Assembly (NCBI GenBank): GCA_945861245.1
Contig: CAMAUE010000031.1
Span: forward strand, 1-42,312
Direction: 5' to 3'
DNA length: 42,312 nucleotides
Source of the DNA: Singulisphaera sp. GP187
Lineage (GTDB): Bacteria > Planctomycetota > Planctomycetia > Gemmatales > Gemmataceae
A program made the translations under genes and the position numbers. The notes beneath the pieces are model-generated. The model had not been told where the DNA came from. It saw nothing but the letters and a program-made list of their open reading frames with translations, and searched no databases. Shown here piece after piece: positions 15,734 through 24,452 of this stretch (position 1 is the first letter of the stretch; every line of letters starts with the position of its first letter).

Positions 15734-15967
15734 ATGGATACAACTTGCGAATTCCTGGCGAGCGAATGCTGCGATGAAAAGATCGTCTGCCGATGTTTGC
15801 ACGTGACAGAAGCACAAGTCGTTCGCATGATCACGCAGCTTGAATTGCGCACAATTCGCGAAGTAAAGCAAATCACGGGAGCTGGCGATGGCTGCACTGC
15901 CTGCCATTCCAAATTGGCGGAATGCCTGGAAATGCACGCCTGCCCGGTTGAATTAGCCGTGCGGTGA
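15734..15967 (+). CDS. bfd: bacterioferritin-associated ferredoxin-like [2Fe-2S] protein
   Basis: A 77-residue protein with the Bfd-type iron-sulfur motif: C-x-C (VCRCLHVTE) then, about 32 residues on, C-x2-C (GCTACH), with the intervening helix IREVKQITGAGDGC. In other bacteria Bfd binds bacterioferritin and reduces its iron core so that stored iron is released. The N-terminal stretch has two more cysteines (ECC). An in-frame ATG at 15701 would lie at the predicted transcription start, so the ATG at 15734 is preferred. No bacterioferritin gene is in the window. Confidence 0.82.
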   Translation: MDTTCEFLASECCDEKIVCRCLHVTEAQVVRMITQLELRTIREVKQITGAGDGCTACHSKLAECLEMHACPVELAVR

Positions 15968-16327
15968 GTTGTCTATCTCAATTTTCCACCATATACTTCG
16001 CGCAGTTTGAATTGTCGCATCGGTGGCACAGACAGGAAGGTCTGCGCCACCGGTCAATAAATCGGACAAGTCTAGCCGTTCAAGGTCATAGACGGGGCGT
16101 AAGCATTTTGAGGGGTGCATCAACATTGACTCGCCCATCAAAAGTCGATTTCCCGGCGGAGGCTGAAGCTTAAGCGAGGCATTTACGCTGCCTCTTCAGC
16201 CTCGGAACGCACGACTCGCAAGGCTCTGTTATACTCGGCTGCATCATCGATTTGCACAGCCAGACTGGCCCCACAGAACGTGATTCGACCGCGTCAATCG
16301 ACAACGGCGCGGAGTGAATTTGAGGTT

Positions 16328-16384
16328 TTCCGCTTGCGGCTTAGCGTCCAGATCATCCATGCGAGCGCAAAGCGGCAAGTGGAA
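16328..16384. repeat. degenerate GCTTAGCGCTC-family palindrome
   Basis: Left arm TTCCGCTTGCGGCTTAGCG is intact, but the right arm (16362-16384) has several changes, so pairing is interrupted. It is a worn copy of the family. Confidence 0.65.
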
Positions 16385-16418
16385 TATCGGAAAATTGACC
16401 ATCCGCGCCAGATTCTGC

Positions 16419-16447
16419 TTGACAGATCCTGTACGCACGTGTAAATT
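16419..16447 (+). promoter_or_regulatory. sigma-70-like promoter upstream of the DUF1501 gene
   Basis: TTGACA (16419-16424), 17-bp spacer, TAAATT (16442-16447). It leaves an untranslated leader of about 130 nt before the ATG at 16583. Confidence 0.55.
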
Positions 16448-16582
16448 TTTGATTGATACCACATTCGGCATCAGCTGCGCAAGAGTTACGTTCACGGGCG
16501 GACATGGGGGGTATCGCTTTCCGCTTGACGAGTCGCGCGAGTAGTGCCGGCATCCTACCTGAATCGCCGAAAGGTTCCCACC

Positions 16583-17926
16583 ATGCTGAACGTATCCGGT
16601 CCGTCATCGCGGTATTGCGACGGCGTCACCCGCCGTGGATTTTTGAAGATTGGCGCTTTCGCCATGGGCGCGACCACGCTGTCCCTTGCCGACATCTACC
16701 GTGCCGAAGCCAACGAAGGCGCGACAACTTCGCATCGAGCCGTCATCAACGTCTACCTCGGCGGCGGGCCCCCGCATCAAGATATGTGGGACCTCAAGAT
16801 GGAAGCGCCGATGGAAATTCGCGGCGAATTCCAGCCGATCCAGACCAACGTCAACGGCATCCAAATCTGCGAAGTCTTCCCGCGCATGGCCCGGGTCATG
16901 GACAAGTGCGTCGTCATCCGTTCGATCACCGGTTGTGCCGACCGCCACGATGGTATTCAGTGCTTGACCGGTTGGCCTCACAATTCACTGCAACCGTTGG
17001 GTGGCCGGCCTAGCGTCGGGGCGGCGCTTTCCAAAGTGCTTGGCCCGGCCCATCCGTCGGTTCCGCCTTTCGTCGGCTTGACAGCGGCGACACAGCATCG
17101 CCCCTGGTCCGATTCCGGTCAAACCGGTTTCGTCGGCCCGTCGCACGCGCCGTTCCGTCCTGATGGCCCCGGCATGGCGAACATGCGACTCAACGGCATC
17201 TCCGTCGATCAACTCGACGACCGCCGTCGCCTGATGCGAAGCTTCGACTCGCTTCGCCGGGAGATCGATATCTCCGGCGCGATCCAGGGCCTTGATGCCG
17301 CTCAACAACGCGCGCTCGGCGTATTGACTTCCAGCCGACTTCTCGACGCACTCGATGTCTCGCGCGAACCACAAGCGGTTCGTGAACGCTATGGCGATGG
17401 GCGACCGTACCAGTACCAGTTCGACGGTGCTCCAACCGTAAACGACCAGTTCCTCGTCGCGCGTCGGCTCGTCGAAGCCGGCGTCCGTTGCGTCACGCTC
17501 ACCTTCGGACGCTGGGATAGCCACGGGCAGAACTTCAACCTCGTCCGCGATCACGGCGGCAAACTCGACCAGTGCTTGAGCGCTCTCGTCGAGGACCTCG
17601 ACACGCGCGGCATGCTCAACGACACAACCATCGTCGTCTGGGGCGAATTCGGCCGAACCCCGCGAATCAACAACGGCGCTGGCCGCGATCACTGGGCACC
17701 GGTCAGCAGCTGCGTAATGATCGGCGGCGGCATGCGGACAGGCCAGGTCATCGGTGCGACGAACCGTCTCGGCGAGATCGCTGCCCAACGCCCGGTATAC
17801 TCCGGAGAAGTCATCGCCACCGTCTACCGCAACCTCGGCATCAACCCAGATGTCGTCAACATCAATGACCCGACAGGCCGACCGCAACACTTGATCGACC
17901 TGCCGTCGTTGCCGGAAGTTCGATAG
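16583..17926 (+). CDS. Tat-exported DUF1501 protein
   Basis: A 447-residue DUF1501 protein, a family of alkaline-phosphatase/sulfatase-like fold that is greatly expanded in planctomycetes. A twin-arginine signal is clear (TRRGFLKIGAF, R17-R18), so it is exported folded. Family marks include INVYLGGGPPHQDMWDLK, GVRCVTLTFGRWDSHG, and VVWGEFGRTPRINNGAGRDHW near residue 352. DUF1501 genes usually travel with DUF1549/DUF1553 cytochrome-like genes. Here the gene is alone, with its own promoter and a strong terminator. The substrate is unknown. The start at 16583 places the Tat motif at the normal distance. Confidence 0.92.
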   Translation: MLNVSGPSSRYCDGVTRRGFLKIGAFAMGATTLSLADIYRAEANEGATTSHRAVINVYLGGGPPHQDMWDLKMEAPMEIRGEFQPIQTNVNGIQICEVFPRMARVMDKCVVIRSITGCADRHDGIQCLTGWPHNSLQPLGGRPSVGAALSKVLGPAHPSVPPFVGLTAATQHRPWSDSGQTGFVGPSHAPFRPDGPGMANMRLNGISVDQLDDRRRLMRSFDSLRREIDISGAIQGLDAAQQRALGVLTSSRLLDALDVSREPQAVRERYGDGRPYQYQFDGAPTVNDQFLVARRLVEAGVRCVTLTFGRWDSHGQNFNLVRDHGGKLDQCLSALVEDLDTRGMLNDTTIVVWGEFGRTPRINNGAGRDHWAPVSSCVMIGGGMRTGQVIGATNRLGEIAAQRPVYSGEVIATVYRNLGINPDVVNINDPTGRPQHLIDLPSLPEVR

Positions 17927-17950
17927 TTCAAGACGAAGCTCACCATCACG

Positions 17951-17978
17951 AAACCCACCCCACAAAGGTGGGTTTTTT
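17951..17978 (+). terminator. intrinsic terminator of the DUF1501 gene
   Basis: AACCCACC (17952-17959) and GGTGGGTT (17967-17974) form a perfect 8-bp stem with a 7-nt loop followed by a run of T. It lies 25 bp after the stop. The A-rich left side gives a weaker T-tract on the other strand, towards which the converging prenyltransferase-repeat gene runs. Confidence 0.88.
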
Positions 17979-18093
17979 CGTGTTTTGAGCAAATGGCGTC
18001 AGGCACTCGATGTGAGCGGCCTATTTGCGGCGCAGAACTCAACCGGCTCCTTACGGAGCACGGCTCGCCGGTAGAATTGGAGGTTCTGCCCTG

Positions 18094-19128
18094 CTACTTT
18101 TTTTCCGCTTCTTCGTTGCGTTGGTAGAGGGGCAGCAGCCGATATTCGACGGTCAAGGCGAGCACGGCCAAGGCGGTCGGGAAAGTGGGACCGAGGCCGT
18201 CGAGATCGAGCCAGCTGCCGTCTTTTTGCTGGCTGCCGAGTAGCAGTTTGTGAAGGTTGGGTCGAAAGGCGAGCCAGTAGTTGTTGCCGAGCTGGAACAT
18301 CGCTTGCGAGGCGTAGTACGTGGTGTAGTAGTGGTGTTGTTCGTTGTTGGTGAGCGGATGTTTGATGAGATAGGAGCCGGCTTGAAGTGCTTCGCGCGAG
18401 AGGTGACGATCTTTGCCACACAGTTCGAGAGCGAGGATGCCCGTGCCGGTGCAGGCCTTGGTCTCGGCGCCGGAGCCTGGCAGGTAGCAGAAGGCGCCAG
18501 AGCGTGGGTCTCGACATTGCAGGACGAACTCGACGGCCATGTTGATGCGTTCGGCGGGCACGTCGCAGCCGATGTTTCGGGCGGCACGTAGGGCCAGCAG
18601 TTGCCAGCCGGTGATGCTGAGGTCGGCGTCGGCGCCTTCCACGTTATAGCGCCAGCCGCCGCGGTTTAGATCTTTGCCCTGACGCTGGGCCTGGAGAATG
18701 CGTTTGACGCAGGCCTCGAGTTTGGGCCGAAGTTCCTTGGCGGTTTTTGCATCGCTCATCGCTGACACTTCGCACAGCATCATCGTGCAGATGCCGAGGT
18801 GATACATTTCTCCGGTGCCGACGTTGGTGGTGATAATGCCGTTCCTATCGATTAGCGACAAGATCCATTTCACGCCTTTCTCAACGTTCGCGCGATACGG
18901 TCCTTCGCCGGGAACGTGGCCCGCAGACAGGAACGCCATCACCGCCAGTGACGTGATGGCGGGGTCGTTCTGTCCGTTTGAATCCCACCTCCCGTCAGGC
19001 AACTGTTTGGCAGCGAGAAACACCAGCGCCCGATCGACACTGGCCGTGAGCCTATCCTTGGCGCTTGGCTGGGCGCGCACGCTAGACGAAAGCAGACCGA
19101 CGATCAGAAAAGCAAGGATCGTTCGCAT
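18094..19128 (-). CDS. exported prenyltransferase/squalene-cyclase repeat protein
   Basis: A 344-residue protein with a signal peptide (MRTILAFLIVGLLSSSVRAQ) and alpha-alpha toroid repeats of the prenyltransferase/squalene oxidase type: LVFLAAKQLPDGRWD, AITSLAVMAFLSAGH, GVKWILSLIDRNG, RGGWRYN, SGAFCYLPG, QKDGSWLD. The DxDD acid motif of real squalene cyclases is absent, so a binding or scaffold role is more likely than cyclisation. A second protein with this fold plus DUF4159 lies at 34358-36775. It is separated from the DUF4175-like gene upstream by a palindrome. Confidence 0.85.
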   Translation of the reverse strand: MRTILAFLIVGLLSSSVRAQPSAKDRLTASVDRALVFLAAKQLPDGRWDSNGQNDPAITSLAVMAFLSAGHVPGEGPYRANVEKGVKWILSLIDRNGIITTNVGTGEMYHLGICTMMLCEVSAMSDAKTAKELRPKLEACVKRILQAQRQGKDLNRGGWRYNVEGADADLSITGWQLLALRAARNIGCDVPAERINMAVEFVLQCRDPRSGAFCYLPGSGAETKACTGTGILALELCGKDRHLSREALQAGSYLIKHPLTNNEQHHYYTTYYASQAMFQLGNNYWLAFRPNLHKLLLGSQQKDGSWLDLDGLGPTFPTALAVLALTVEYRLLPLYQRNEEAEKK

Positions 19129-19144
19129 GAATATTCCAATCCCA

Positions 19145-19198
19145 CCGCTTGCGGTTTAGCGCTCATGTGGGATCATCCGAGCGCTAAGAAGCAAGCGG
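19145..19198. repeat. GCTTAGCGCTC-family palindrome, diverged arms
   Basis: Arms 19145-19164 and 19179-19198 pair with mismatches (CGGTTTAG against CTAAGAAG). It lies between the start of the prenyltransferase-repeat gene and the end of the DUF4175-like gene. Confidence 0.8.
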
Positions 19199-19217
19199 AA
19201 AAGGCGCAAACTCACAA

Positions 19218-22200
19218 TTACTGTTTCCGCCCAGGCGTTTCGGCGATGCGTTCAAAGTAGCGCTGGATCAGCTCGGCGTAGTCGTCGCCGAAACGACCGC
19301 GGAAGTCCTGGAGCATGCGCGTGCGTAGTTCGCCGGGAAGCTCACCCCAGGTCTTGCCGTCGATGAGTTCGGCGGCGATGTCCTTGGGCAGAGTCGGTAA
19401 TCCAGGCCGACCGAGATCGGGCGACACCTTGGCGGCAGGCTTACGGGCCGTCACCGGGTTCTTGCGTTTGGTTTGCTCGCTTGCTTGCTGGGCCGCCTCC
19501 ATGAGTTGCTTGGCAGCGGACTTCATGGCGATCTCGGCGTCCTTGGGCATCGTCGGCAGGTCCTTTTCGGCGCGGCGCATGTCATCGGCGGCTTTCTTCA
19601 GCGACTCCGCCGTCTTCTCCGCACCCGGTTTCGGCATGTCCTTGCCGGCTTGCTCCTGGACCATCTTTTGCAGTTGTTTCACGGCAAGTTCGAGTTTGCC
19701 CGCGGCGTCGGCGTCCATCTTTTTGGCTTGCTCGGCCTCGCCCTTGGCTTTGAGCGCGTCGCTGGCCTGCATCGCTTTCTTGGCGTCATCGAGCGTTTTC
19801 GCCGACTCGTTCGCCATCGCTTTCGCTTCCGGGCTGGTGGCCTTCTGCGCGAGTTCCATGAGGTCGCCCGCCAACTTCTCCGTTTGTTTTTCCATCGCGT
19901 TGCCGCCGCCCGCCGACATCTTCGTCAAGTCGGCAAGCAGGCGTTCGGTGTCGGCACGTAGTTCCTGTTGTACCTTCTCGAAGCGTTCGATGCGGTCGAT
20001 GTTGTCGCGCACCACCGGGTCCTTGATGTCGTTGCGATCCGTCGGCAATGATTTGGGCAGCGATTGCGCCAGTCCGTCGATTAGTTGTTTCGTTTTCTCC
20101 ATCGTCTCATGAGCCGCCAGGGCGTCCTTCACCGCCAACTCACGGGCAGCTTTGAGGGCGGTCTGGCCAGCGACATCGCGCTGTGGCAAATTGCCGGCAC
20201 CTGTCGGCAGCTTGGCGACGGCATCGGCGAGTTCGGCCTGGCGCTTGACGAGCGCGCCGAGCCGATCGCGCACCATCACTTCGTTCAGGTTGCCAAGGTC
20301 GGCGCCGAGTTTCTCCAAATCGGCAGCGATTTGTTTCTGTTCCTTGGCCAACTCCATGACGCGCTCGCGGATCGCATTGACTGCTTGGCCGGGCAGAAGT
20401 TTCTCCAGCCATTCGCGCAGACGGCGTTCGTGTTCTTTTTGCTGATTCAGCGCCGGCTCGATGCGAAGTCGGCGCAACGACTCCGCCGCCTCGTCCGCCG
20501 GTTTCAGGTTCGGGCCTTGATGTTTCTTCGCGAATGGCTGGGCGTCGTCGGCCAAGGCGGCCTGACGTTCGGCCAGCTTCTTCAGGCGTTCCTTGATCGC
20601 GGGCGACATCTTCTCGGGCGGAATCTCGCTCTGCTCGCGCTGCTCTTGTGCCAGCGCTTTGGCGTCGGCAGCAAGTTGTTTTATTTTCATCTGCTCAGCG
20701 ACGGCGTGCGACTCCTGCACAAGCCGACTTTCCTTTTCAAGCTTCGCCATCTCGTTGGCGATCTTCGCCTGCTCCTCGCGCAAGGCGTCGATGCGCTTCG
20801 TCATCTCGGCATCCCCCATGGGCATCGGCGTAGGCGACTCGGCGAGGAGTTTCGCCAAACGGTCGGCGAGTTCCTGCTGCCGTTTCGCCAGCTTCTCCAT
20901 CTGAAACTGATCGAGCCGATCCTGAGCGAGCAACTTATTCAGATCCTGCAACTGATCAAGCTTCTTGAGCGCGCTGAGAAGCGCGTCGTTGGCGGTTTGC
21001 AATTCGCGCTCGGCTTTCTCGAACGATTTCTCGGTCTCCGCTACTCGCTCCAGCGCATTGCCACTCTTGGTGAGATCGGTCTCGGCAATGCCGAAGAAGC
21101 GGTCGGCCAACCCCGCAAGTTCGGGATTGCGCGCGAAGCGTTCGCCGGCGCTGAAGAGGTCGCCAATGATGTCGCTGTTGAGCGTGCGAATCTTCTTCAC
21201 CTGCTGAATCTGCGCCGGCGTCAGCACCGCTTGCTGATGGATCGAACGCTGTACGTCGCGCACCTGAACGATTTCCTGGTTGATCTTCTGCTTGATGCTT
21301 TCCAGTGTGTTCTTGATCTCACGAGCTTGCACCTCGGCCTGATCCTTGAGGAAGCTCTCAATGGAACGATTCACACGCAACGTCACCCAAGCGTCTTCGC
21401 CACCGAACGCGGCGGGTGCATATGCAACATTGGAGGACAAATCGCGCTCGGGATGCACTGCCCCGGCAGCGTTGACGACTTCGCCCCGGCGCAACGCGCG
21501 ATTGTCCGACACGCGAATGCGAAACTGCACACGGTCGCTTTCTTTCAAGCCATCCGGCAACGGCAGCCAATCGTCGATCACCAGCGACTTCTTGCCCGAG
21601 GCACGCAGCCAGGGCACGGTAATCGCCGGCTGATCGTTCAAACGATATTCGAACTCGACCTGATCCAGGCCTTCATCATCGGCAATTTCGGTTTGCAGCC
21701 TTAGCGTATCTTGTGGCGAAATGCGGTACTCGCCACGCGACAGCACCGTCGAATCGACGCCACGCAGCGTCAACGGCTGCACGAGGCGCGGCGCCTGATC
21801 CTCGTGAATCCGCCAAACGCCCATCGGCAACACAGCTATCAATTCGTGTTCCAACGTCATCCGCAGCGTGACGCGGTAGTCGGCAGGCTTCAGCGCCAAC
21901 CATTCCGCTTGCCCCGACACGCTGTTGTCGGTGAACGTAACGCCAATCGCTTGCCGCGATATCGGAGCATCGCCTGGGGTAATCGATGTGATCTCAAGCA
22001 TCGCCTCAATCGGCTTGCGGTCGAGAGGCAGCGAAAAATGCAGCCGAGAGAATTGAAGAACGGCGTTCGCGTCCTCCGTCGCGCTTTCGAACTCAGTCGG
22101 CTGCGCCGCCGTCGCTGCGACATATTTGGGCGGCGTCATCGTGTAACTCGGCTTGCCTGACCAACTCGGCGGATCGATCGGTTGGAGCGCAAACACGTTG

Positions 22201-22997
22201 CTCTTCACATCGTCGGCCCGCACGATCCAGGAACTCGGCTCGCGGACGCTGGGAACCACGAAGGTGAACTGATCGTCGCCGACCTGCGTCATCGCCTCGC
22301 CCGTTTCGAGCGAATCGGCAGGGCAGAGCGTGCACGCTGAGAGCGCCGGCGCGTGCGGATCGAGACGGATGACCTTGGCCCGAATGACACCCTCGCCGCC
22401 ACGAACCGCGTAGACAGTCGGTGCGACCTCGATTGCAAATGGGACCAACGGCGTGAACCACGCCAACGCACAACGCTGCGAGAAACTGGTGAACGCCGGC
22501 CAAAAACAAAGGCCGGTCAGCAAAACGACCCCAATGCCGAGCGAACGCAGCCAGCGCTGACGTTCGCCGTCGAGCGAACAGGCGTCCTGCGGGTTAACGC
22601 TCGAGAGCTGCCGACCGGTTTCCGCAGCGAGAAAGCGCGCGAACGGTACAGGCGTTTCGGTCGGCAGTTGCACAAGCGTGACGAGACGCTCCGCAAGTTC
22701 AGGATGGCGCTGCTCCAGGAGATGCGCCAGCCCGACCGGATCGAGCCGGCTGCGCCAAATTTGCAGCCAGGCCATCGACACGCCGCCGGCAAGCGTTCCC
22801 GCCATGCCTCCGACGATGACGCGCAACGACAACGTGCGCAGTCCGACGACAAGATCGAACGCAAACGCCAGCGCGAACACGCCGACGGCAATCGTCGCCA
22901 TTCGCCAGCCTAACTGCGATGTCCGCAACCAGCGCACCTGGCGTGCGATCACGGCGAGAAACGTTGGCACATCCGCTGAAGGTGTCTTGTTCACGGA
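19218..22997 (-). CDS. very large DUF4175-like membrane protein with long coiled coils
   Basis: A membrane protein of about 1259 residues. The front holds two hydrophobic helices (ATIAVGVFALAFAFDLVV; VIVGGMAGTLAGGVSMAWL) and a third after about 130 residues (GIGVVLLTGLCFWPAF). A beta-rich extracytoplasmic region follows (Ig-like; PSWSGKPSYTMTPPKYV, then EIADDEGLDQVEFEYRLND). The second half (about 570-1180) is Glu/Lys/Ala-rich coiled coil with repeated KLAERQ and QELADRLAKL type heptads. The end is compact (LPTLPKDIAAELIDGKTWGELPGELR). This layout is that of the DUF4175-type proteins common in planctomycetes; the function is unknown. The frame opens at 23042, but a dispersed repeat ends only a few bases before that ATG and no ribosome-binding site fits. 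GGAA lies 9 nt before the GTG at 22997. Confidence 0.8.
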   Translation of the reverse strand, partial: SVNKTPSADVPTFLAVIARQVRWLRTSQLGWRMATIAVGVFALAFAFDLVVGLRTLSLRVIVGGMAGTLAGGVSMAWLQIWRSRLDPVGLAHLLEQRHPELAERLVTLVQLPTETPVPFARFLAAETGRQLSSVNPQDACSLDGERQRWLRSLGIGVVLLTGLCFWPAFTSFSQRCALAWFTPLVPFAIEVAPTVYAVRGGEGVIRAKVIRLDPHAPALSACTLCPADSLETGEAMTQVGDDQFTFVVPSVREPSSWIVRADDVKSNVFALQPIDPPSWSGKPSYTMTPPKYVAATAAQPTEFESATEDANAVLQFSRLHFSLPLDRKPIEAMLEITSITPGDAPISRQAIGVTFTDNSVSGQAEWLALKPADYRVTLRMTLEHELIAVLPMGVWRIHEDQAPRLVQPLTLRGVDSTVLSRGEYRISPQDTLRLQTEIADDEGLDQVEFEYRLNDQPAITVPWLRASGKKSLVIDDWLPLPDGLKESDRVQFRIRVSDNRALRRGEVVNAAGAVHPERDLSSNVAYAPAAFGGEDAWVTLRVNRSIESFLKDQAEVQAREIKNTLESIKQKINQEIVQVRDVQRSIHQQAVLTPAQIQQVKKIRTLNSDIIGDLFSAGERFARNPELAGLADRFFGIAETDLTKSGNALERVAETEKSFEKAERELQTANDALLSALKKLDQLQDLNKLLAQDRLDQFQMEKLAKRQQELADRLAKLLAESPTPMPMGDAEMTKRIDALREEQAKIANEMAKLEKESRLVQESHAVAEQMKIKQLAADAKALAQEQREQSEIPPEKMSPAIKERLKKLAERQAALADDAQPFAKKHQGPNLKPADEAAESLRRLRIEPALNQQKEHERRLREWLEKLLPGQAVNAIRERVMELAKEQKQIAADLEKLGADLGNLNEVMVRDRLGALVKRQAELADAVAKLPTGAGNLPQRDVAGQTALKAARELAVKDALAAHETMEKTKQLIDGLAQSLPKSLPTDRNDIKDPVVRDNIDRIERFEKVQQELRADTERLLADLTKMSAGGGNAMEKQTEKLAGDLMELAQKATSPEAKAMANESAKTLDDAKKAMQASDALKAKGEAEQAKKMDADAAGKLELAVKQLQKMVQEQAGKDMPKPGAEKTAESLKKAADDMRRAEKDLPTMPKDAEIAMKSAAKQLMEAAQQASEQTKRKNPVTARKPAAKVSPDLGRPGLPTLPKDIAAELIDGKTWGELPGELRTRMLQDFRGRFGDDYAELIQRYFERIAETPGRKQ

Positions 22998-23047
22998 AAC
23001 CAATTCCTGCCGGCCTATTGGCCGATTAATGAGGACGATCAAGAGTG

Positions 23048-23078
23048 TTAGCCCAAGGGTGAGGTACGCCGAACCGAT
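23048..23078. repeat. half copy of family III repeat
   Basis: TTAGCCCAAGGGTGAGGTAC and the following CGAACC match one arm of the palindromes at 14330-14410 and 39072-39155. The second arm is missing, and the next palindrome starts a few bases on. Confidence 0.65.
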
Positions 23079-23085
23079 CCAAACA

Positions 23086-23170
23086 TTTCCGAGCCGCGAC
23101 CGTAAGGGAGCGGCCGACTGGATGCCGTGCGGATTATGTCGGCCGCTCCCTTACGGTCGCGGCTCGGAAA
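23086..23170. repeat. perfect 33-bp inverted repeat with 19-nt loop
   Basis: Arms 23086-23118 and 23138-23170 are exact complements (left arm begins TTTCCGAGCCGCGACCGTAA). It is a single copy here but has the same form and setting as the other gap palindromes. The 356-bp gap 23043-23398 is almost filled by this repeat, the half copy before it, a small GGTGCG/CGCACC hairpin near 23262-23298 and the family palindrome at 23324. No gene is present. Confidence 0.88.
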
Positions 23171-23323
23171 AGCGTCGAACTCACCCGGCCAAGGCATCAT
23201 TGCGGTAGGCGGGACGAAAGTATGATACCAGAAAGCAGGGAAAGTAGGCAAAGAAAAAAGGTGCGCATCGAGGAATAAATCCCACGAATACGCACCCTCT
23301 CGCCTGGGTTGGATGCTTGTATC

Positions 23324-23378
23324 CCGCTTGCGGCTTAGCGCTCATGGGAAATTTTTCCGAGCGCTAAGCCGCAAGCGG
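23324..23378. repeat. GCTTAGCGCTC-family palindrome
   Basis: Arms CCGCTTGCGGCTTAGCGCTC (23324-23343) and its exact complement (23359-23378). It lies 20 bp past the end of the alpha/beta hydrolase gene. Confidence 0.88.
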
Positions 23379-23398
23379 AAAGCAGGTTGCTTCGCCAC

Positions 23399-24241
23399 TC
23401 ACACGCCGCAGAACGAGTGAACGCGCTGAGCGACCAGATCGGGTTTGGTGACGAACGCCAAATGGCCGGCGTCGGGCAAGCGGTGAACCTTTGCTTTGGG
23501 TAAACCACGAACCAGTGCGTCGAGACTCGTCGCAGAGACGAATACATCGCGATCGCCGGACAGGATCATGGTCGGGGCCTTGATGCGGTGGAGATCGGAT
23601 TGCAGGTCGAGGCCTTCAATCAACCGGAAACGATGGGCCATCACGCTCTGGTCGGTCTGCCAAACCTGACGAATGACGAAGTCGCGTAAGGCATCCTGTT
23701 TTTGGCGCCCGCCAAACAAAAGATTGAAGAACTGATTGACGAACGGGCTATCATTGGGCAATGGAAAGCGAGACAAGACCGTACCGGCGATCTGATGAAT
23801 CAGCCCGCTTTCGTAAAGTGCACCTACACCTTGCACGATCAGCCGGCCAACGCGGTACGGGTGGCGGATCGCGAACTTGAGCGCGATAACGCCACCGAAC
23901 GAGACGCCCATAAGCGTTGGTTGTTCGAGCTTCAGCTTGTCGAGAAGTTCCGCAAGATCATCGACGAGATCATCCAGATCGAACGGATGGCGAAGAATAA
24001 AGCAATCGTTCTCGCCACGTAGCTGATAGGTGAACACACGACACCGCTCTGCAATTCGTTTTGCGAGAGGATCCAACAGGCCAATCCCACCGGCAAGACC
24101 AGGGACCATGACAATCGGGCTGCCCTGACCGAGCGAGCTTAATTCCGAGGTATATTGGTTAAAATGAACTACTTGCGAGTTATGGGAGAGAAGCCCATGG
24201 TCGCCGTTCATTGTCGTTGACCAAGATTCTGTAGCTTTCAC
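23399..24241 (-). CDS. alpha/beta hydrolase
   Basis: A 280-residue alpha/beta hydrolase with the complete triad: nucleophile S114 in GVSFGG, D232 in SGDRDVF and H260 in AGHLAF. The oxyanion region PGLAGG lies near residue 48, and a helical cap at about 140-200. No signal peptide is present, so it should be cytosolic. The substrate class cannot be told (esterase, haloperoxidase-like or lipase-like). It starts with GTG at 24241, with AGGA 7 nt upstream. It is divergent from the sigma-54 activator gene. Confidence 0.85.
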   Translation of the reverse strand: MKATESWSTTMNGDHGLLSHNSQVVHFNQYTSELSSLGQGSPIVMVPGLAGGIGLLDPLAKRIAERCRVFTYQLRGENDCFILRHPFDLDDLVDDLAELLDKLKLEQPTLMGVSFGGVIALKFAIRHPYRVGRLIVQGVGALYESGLIHQIAGTVLSRFPLPNDSPFVNQFFNLLFGGRQKQDALRDFVIRQVWQTDQSVMAHRFRLIEGLDLQSDLHRIKAPTMILSGDRDVFVSATSLDALVRGLPKAKVHRLPDAGHLAFVTKPDLVAQRVHSFCGV

Positions 24242-24269
24242 ATGAACATCCTAAAAAAAGGTGGGATTA

Positions 24270-24332
24270 ATGAAAGCAATAATCATACCAATCCTGATAA
24301 TCGGCTTTTCTTTTGCCTTTTTTCGCCCATAA
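24270..24332 (+). CDS. possible 20-residue hydrophobic leader peptide
   Basis: A micro-frame MKAIIIPILIIGFSFAFFRP with AGGTGGG 4 nt before its ATG lies in the AT-rich gap upstream of the sigma-54 activator. It reads as one membrane helix followed by Arg-Pro. It may be a regulatory leader or small membrane peptide, or simply chance in AT-rich promoter DNA. Confidence 0.25.
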   Translation: MKAIIIPILIIGFSFAFFRP

Positions 24333-24452
24333 TGATTACGAAGCGCTCAATATTGGCGAATTTTCGTTAACGAAATCACGCAATCGCTAGCTGTCGAAAA
24401 CTCGCTAACATGGCGTCGTTGTTTTTCGTCAATCGTTTTTTCGCAAAATACC

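Larger units (their letters stand above)
15968..16582. other. 615-bp intergenic region with hairpins and a promoter, no gene
   Basis: Between bfd and the DUF1501 gene I see no convincing coding frame. The region holds a hairpin at about 16020-16052 (GGTGGCACAGAC/GTCTGCGCCACC, 12-bp arms, one G-U), a second inverted repeat at about 16159-16204 (GAGGCTGAAG/CTTCAGCCTC), a decayed member of the GCTTAGCGCTC family (16328-16384) and the promoter at 16419-16447. Either of the first two hairpins could end the bfd transcript. Confidence 0.55.

Noticed and set aside
20085..21704. 539-residue plus-strand frame
   Set aside because: It is antisense to the coiled-coil part of the DUF4175-like gene. Long opposite frames are expected opposite GC-rich, repetitive coding DNA.
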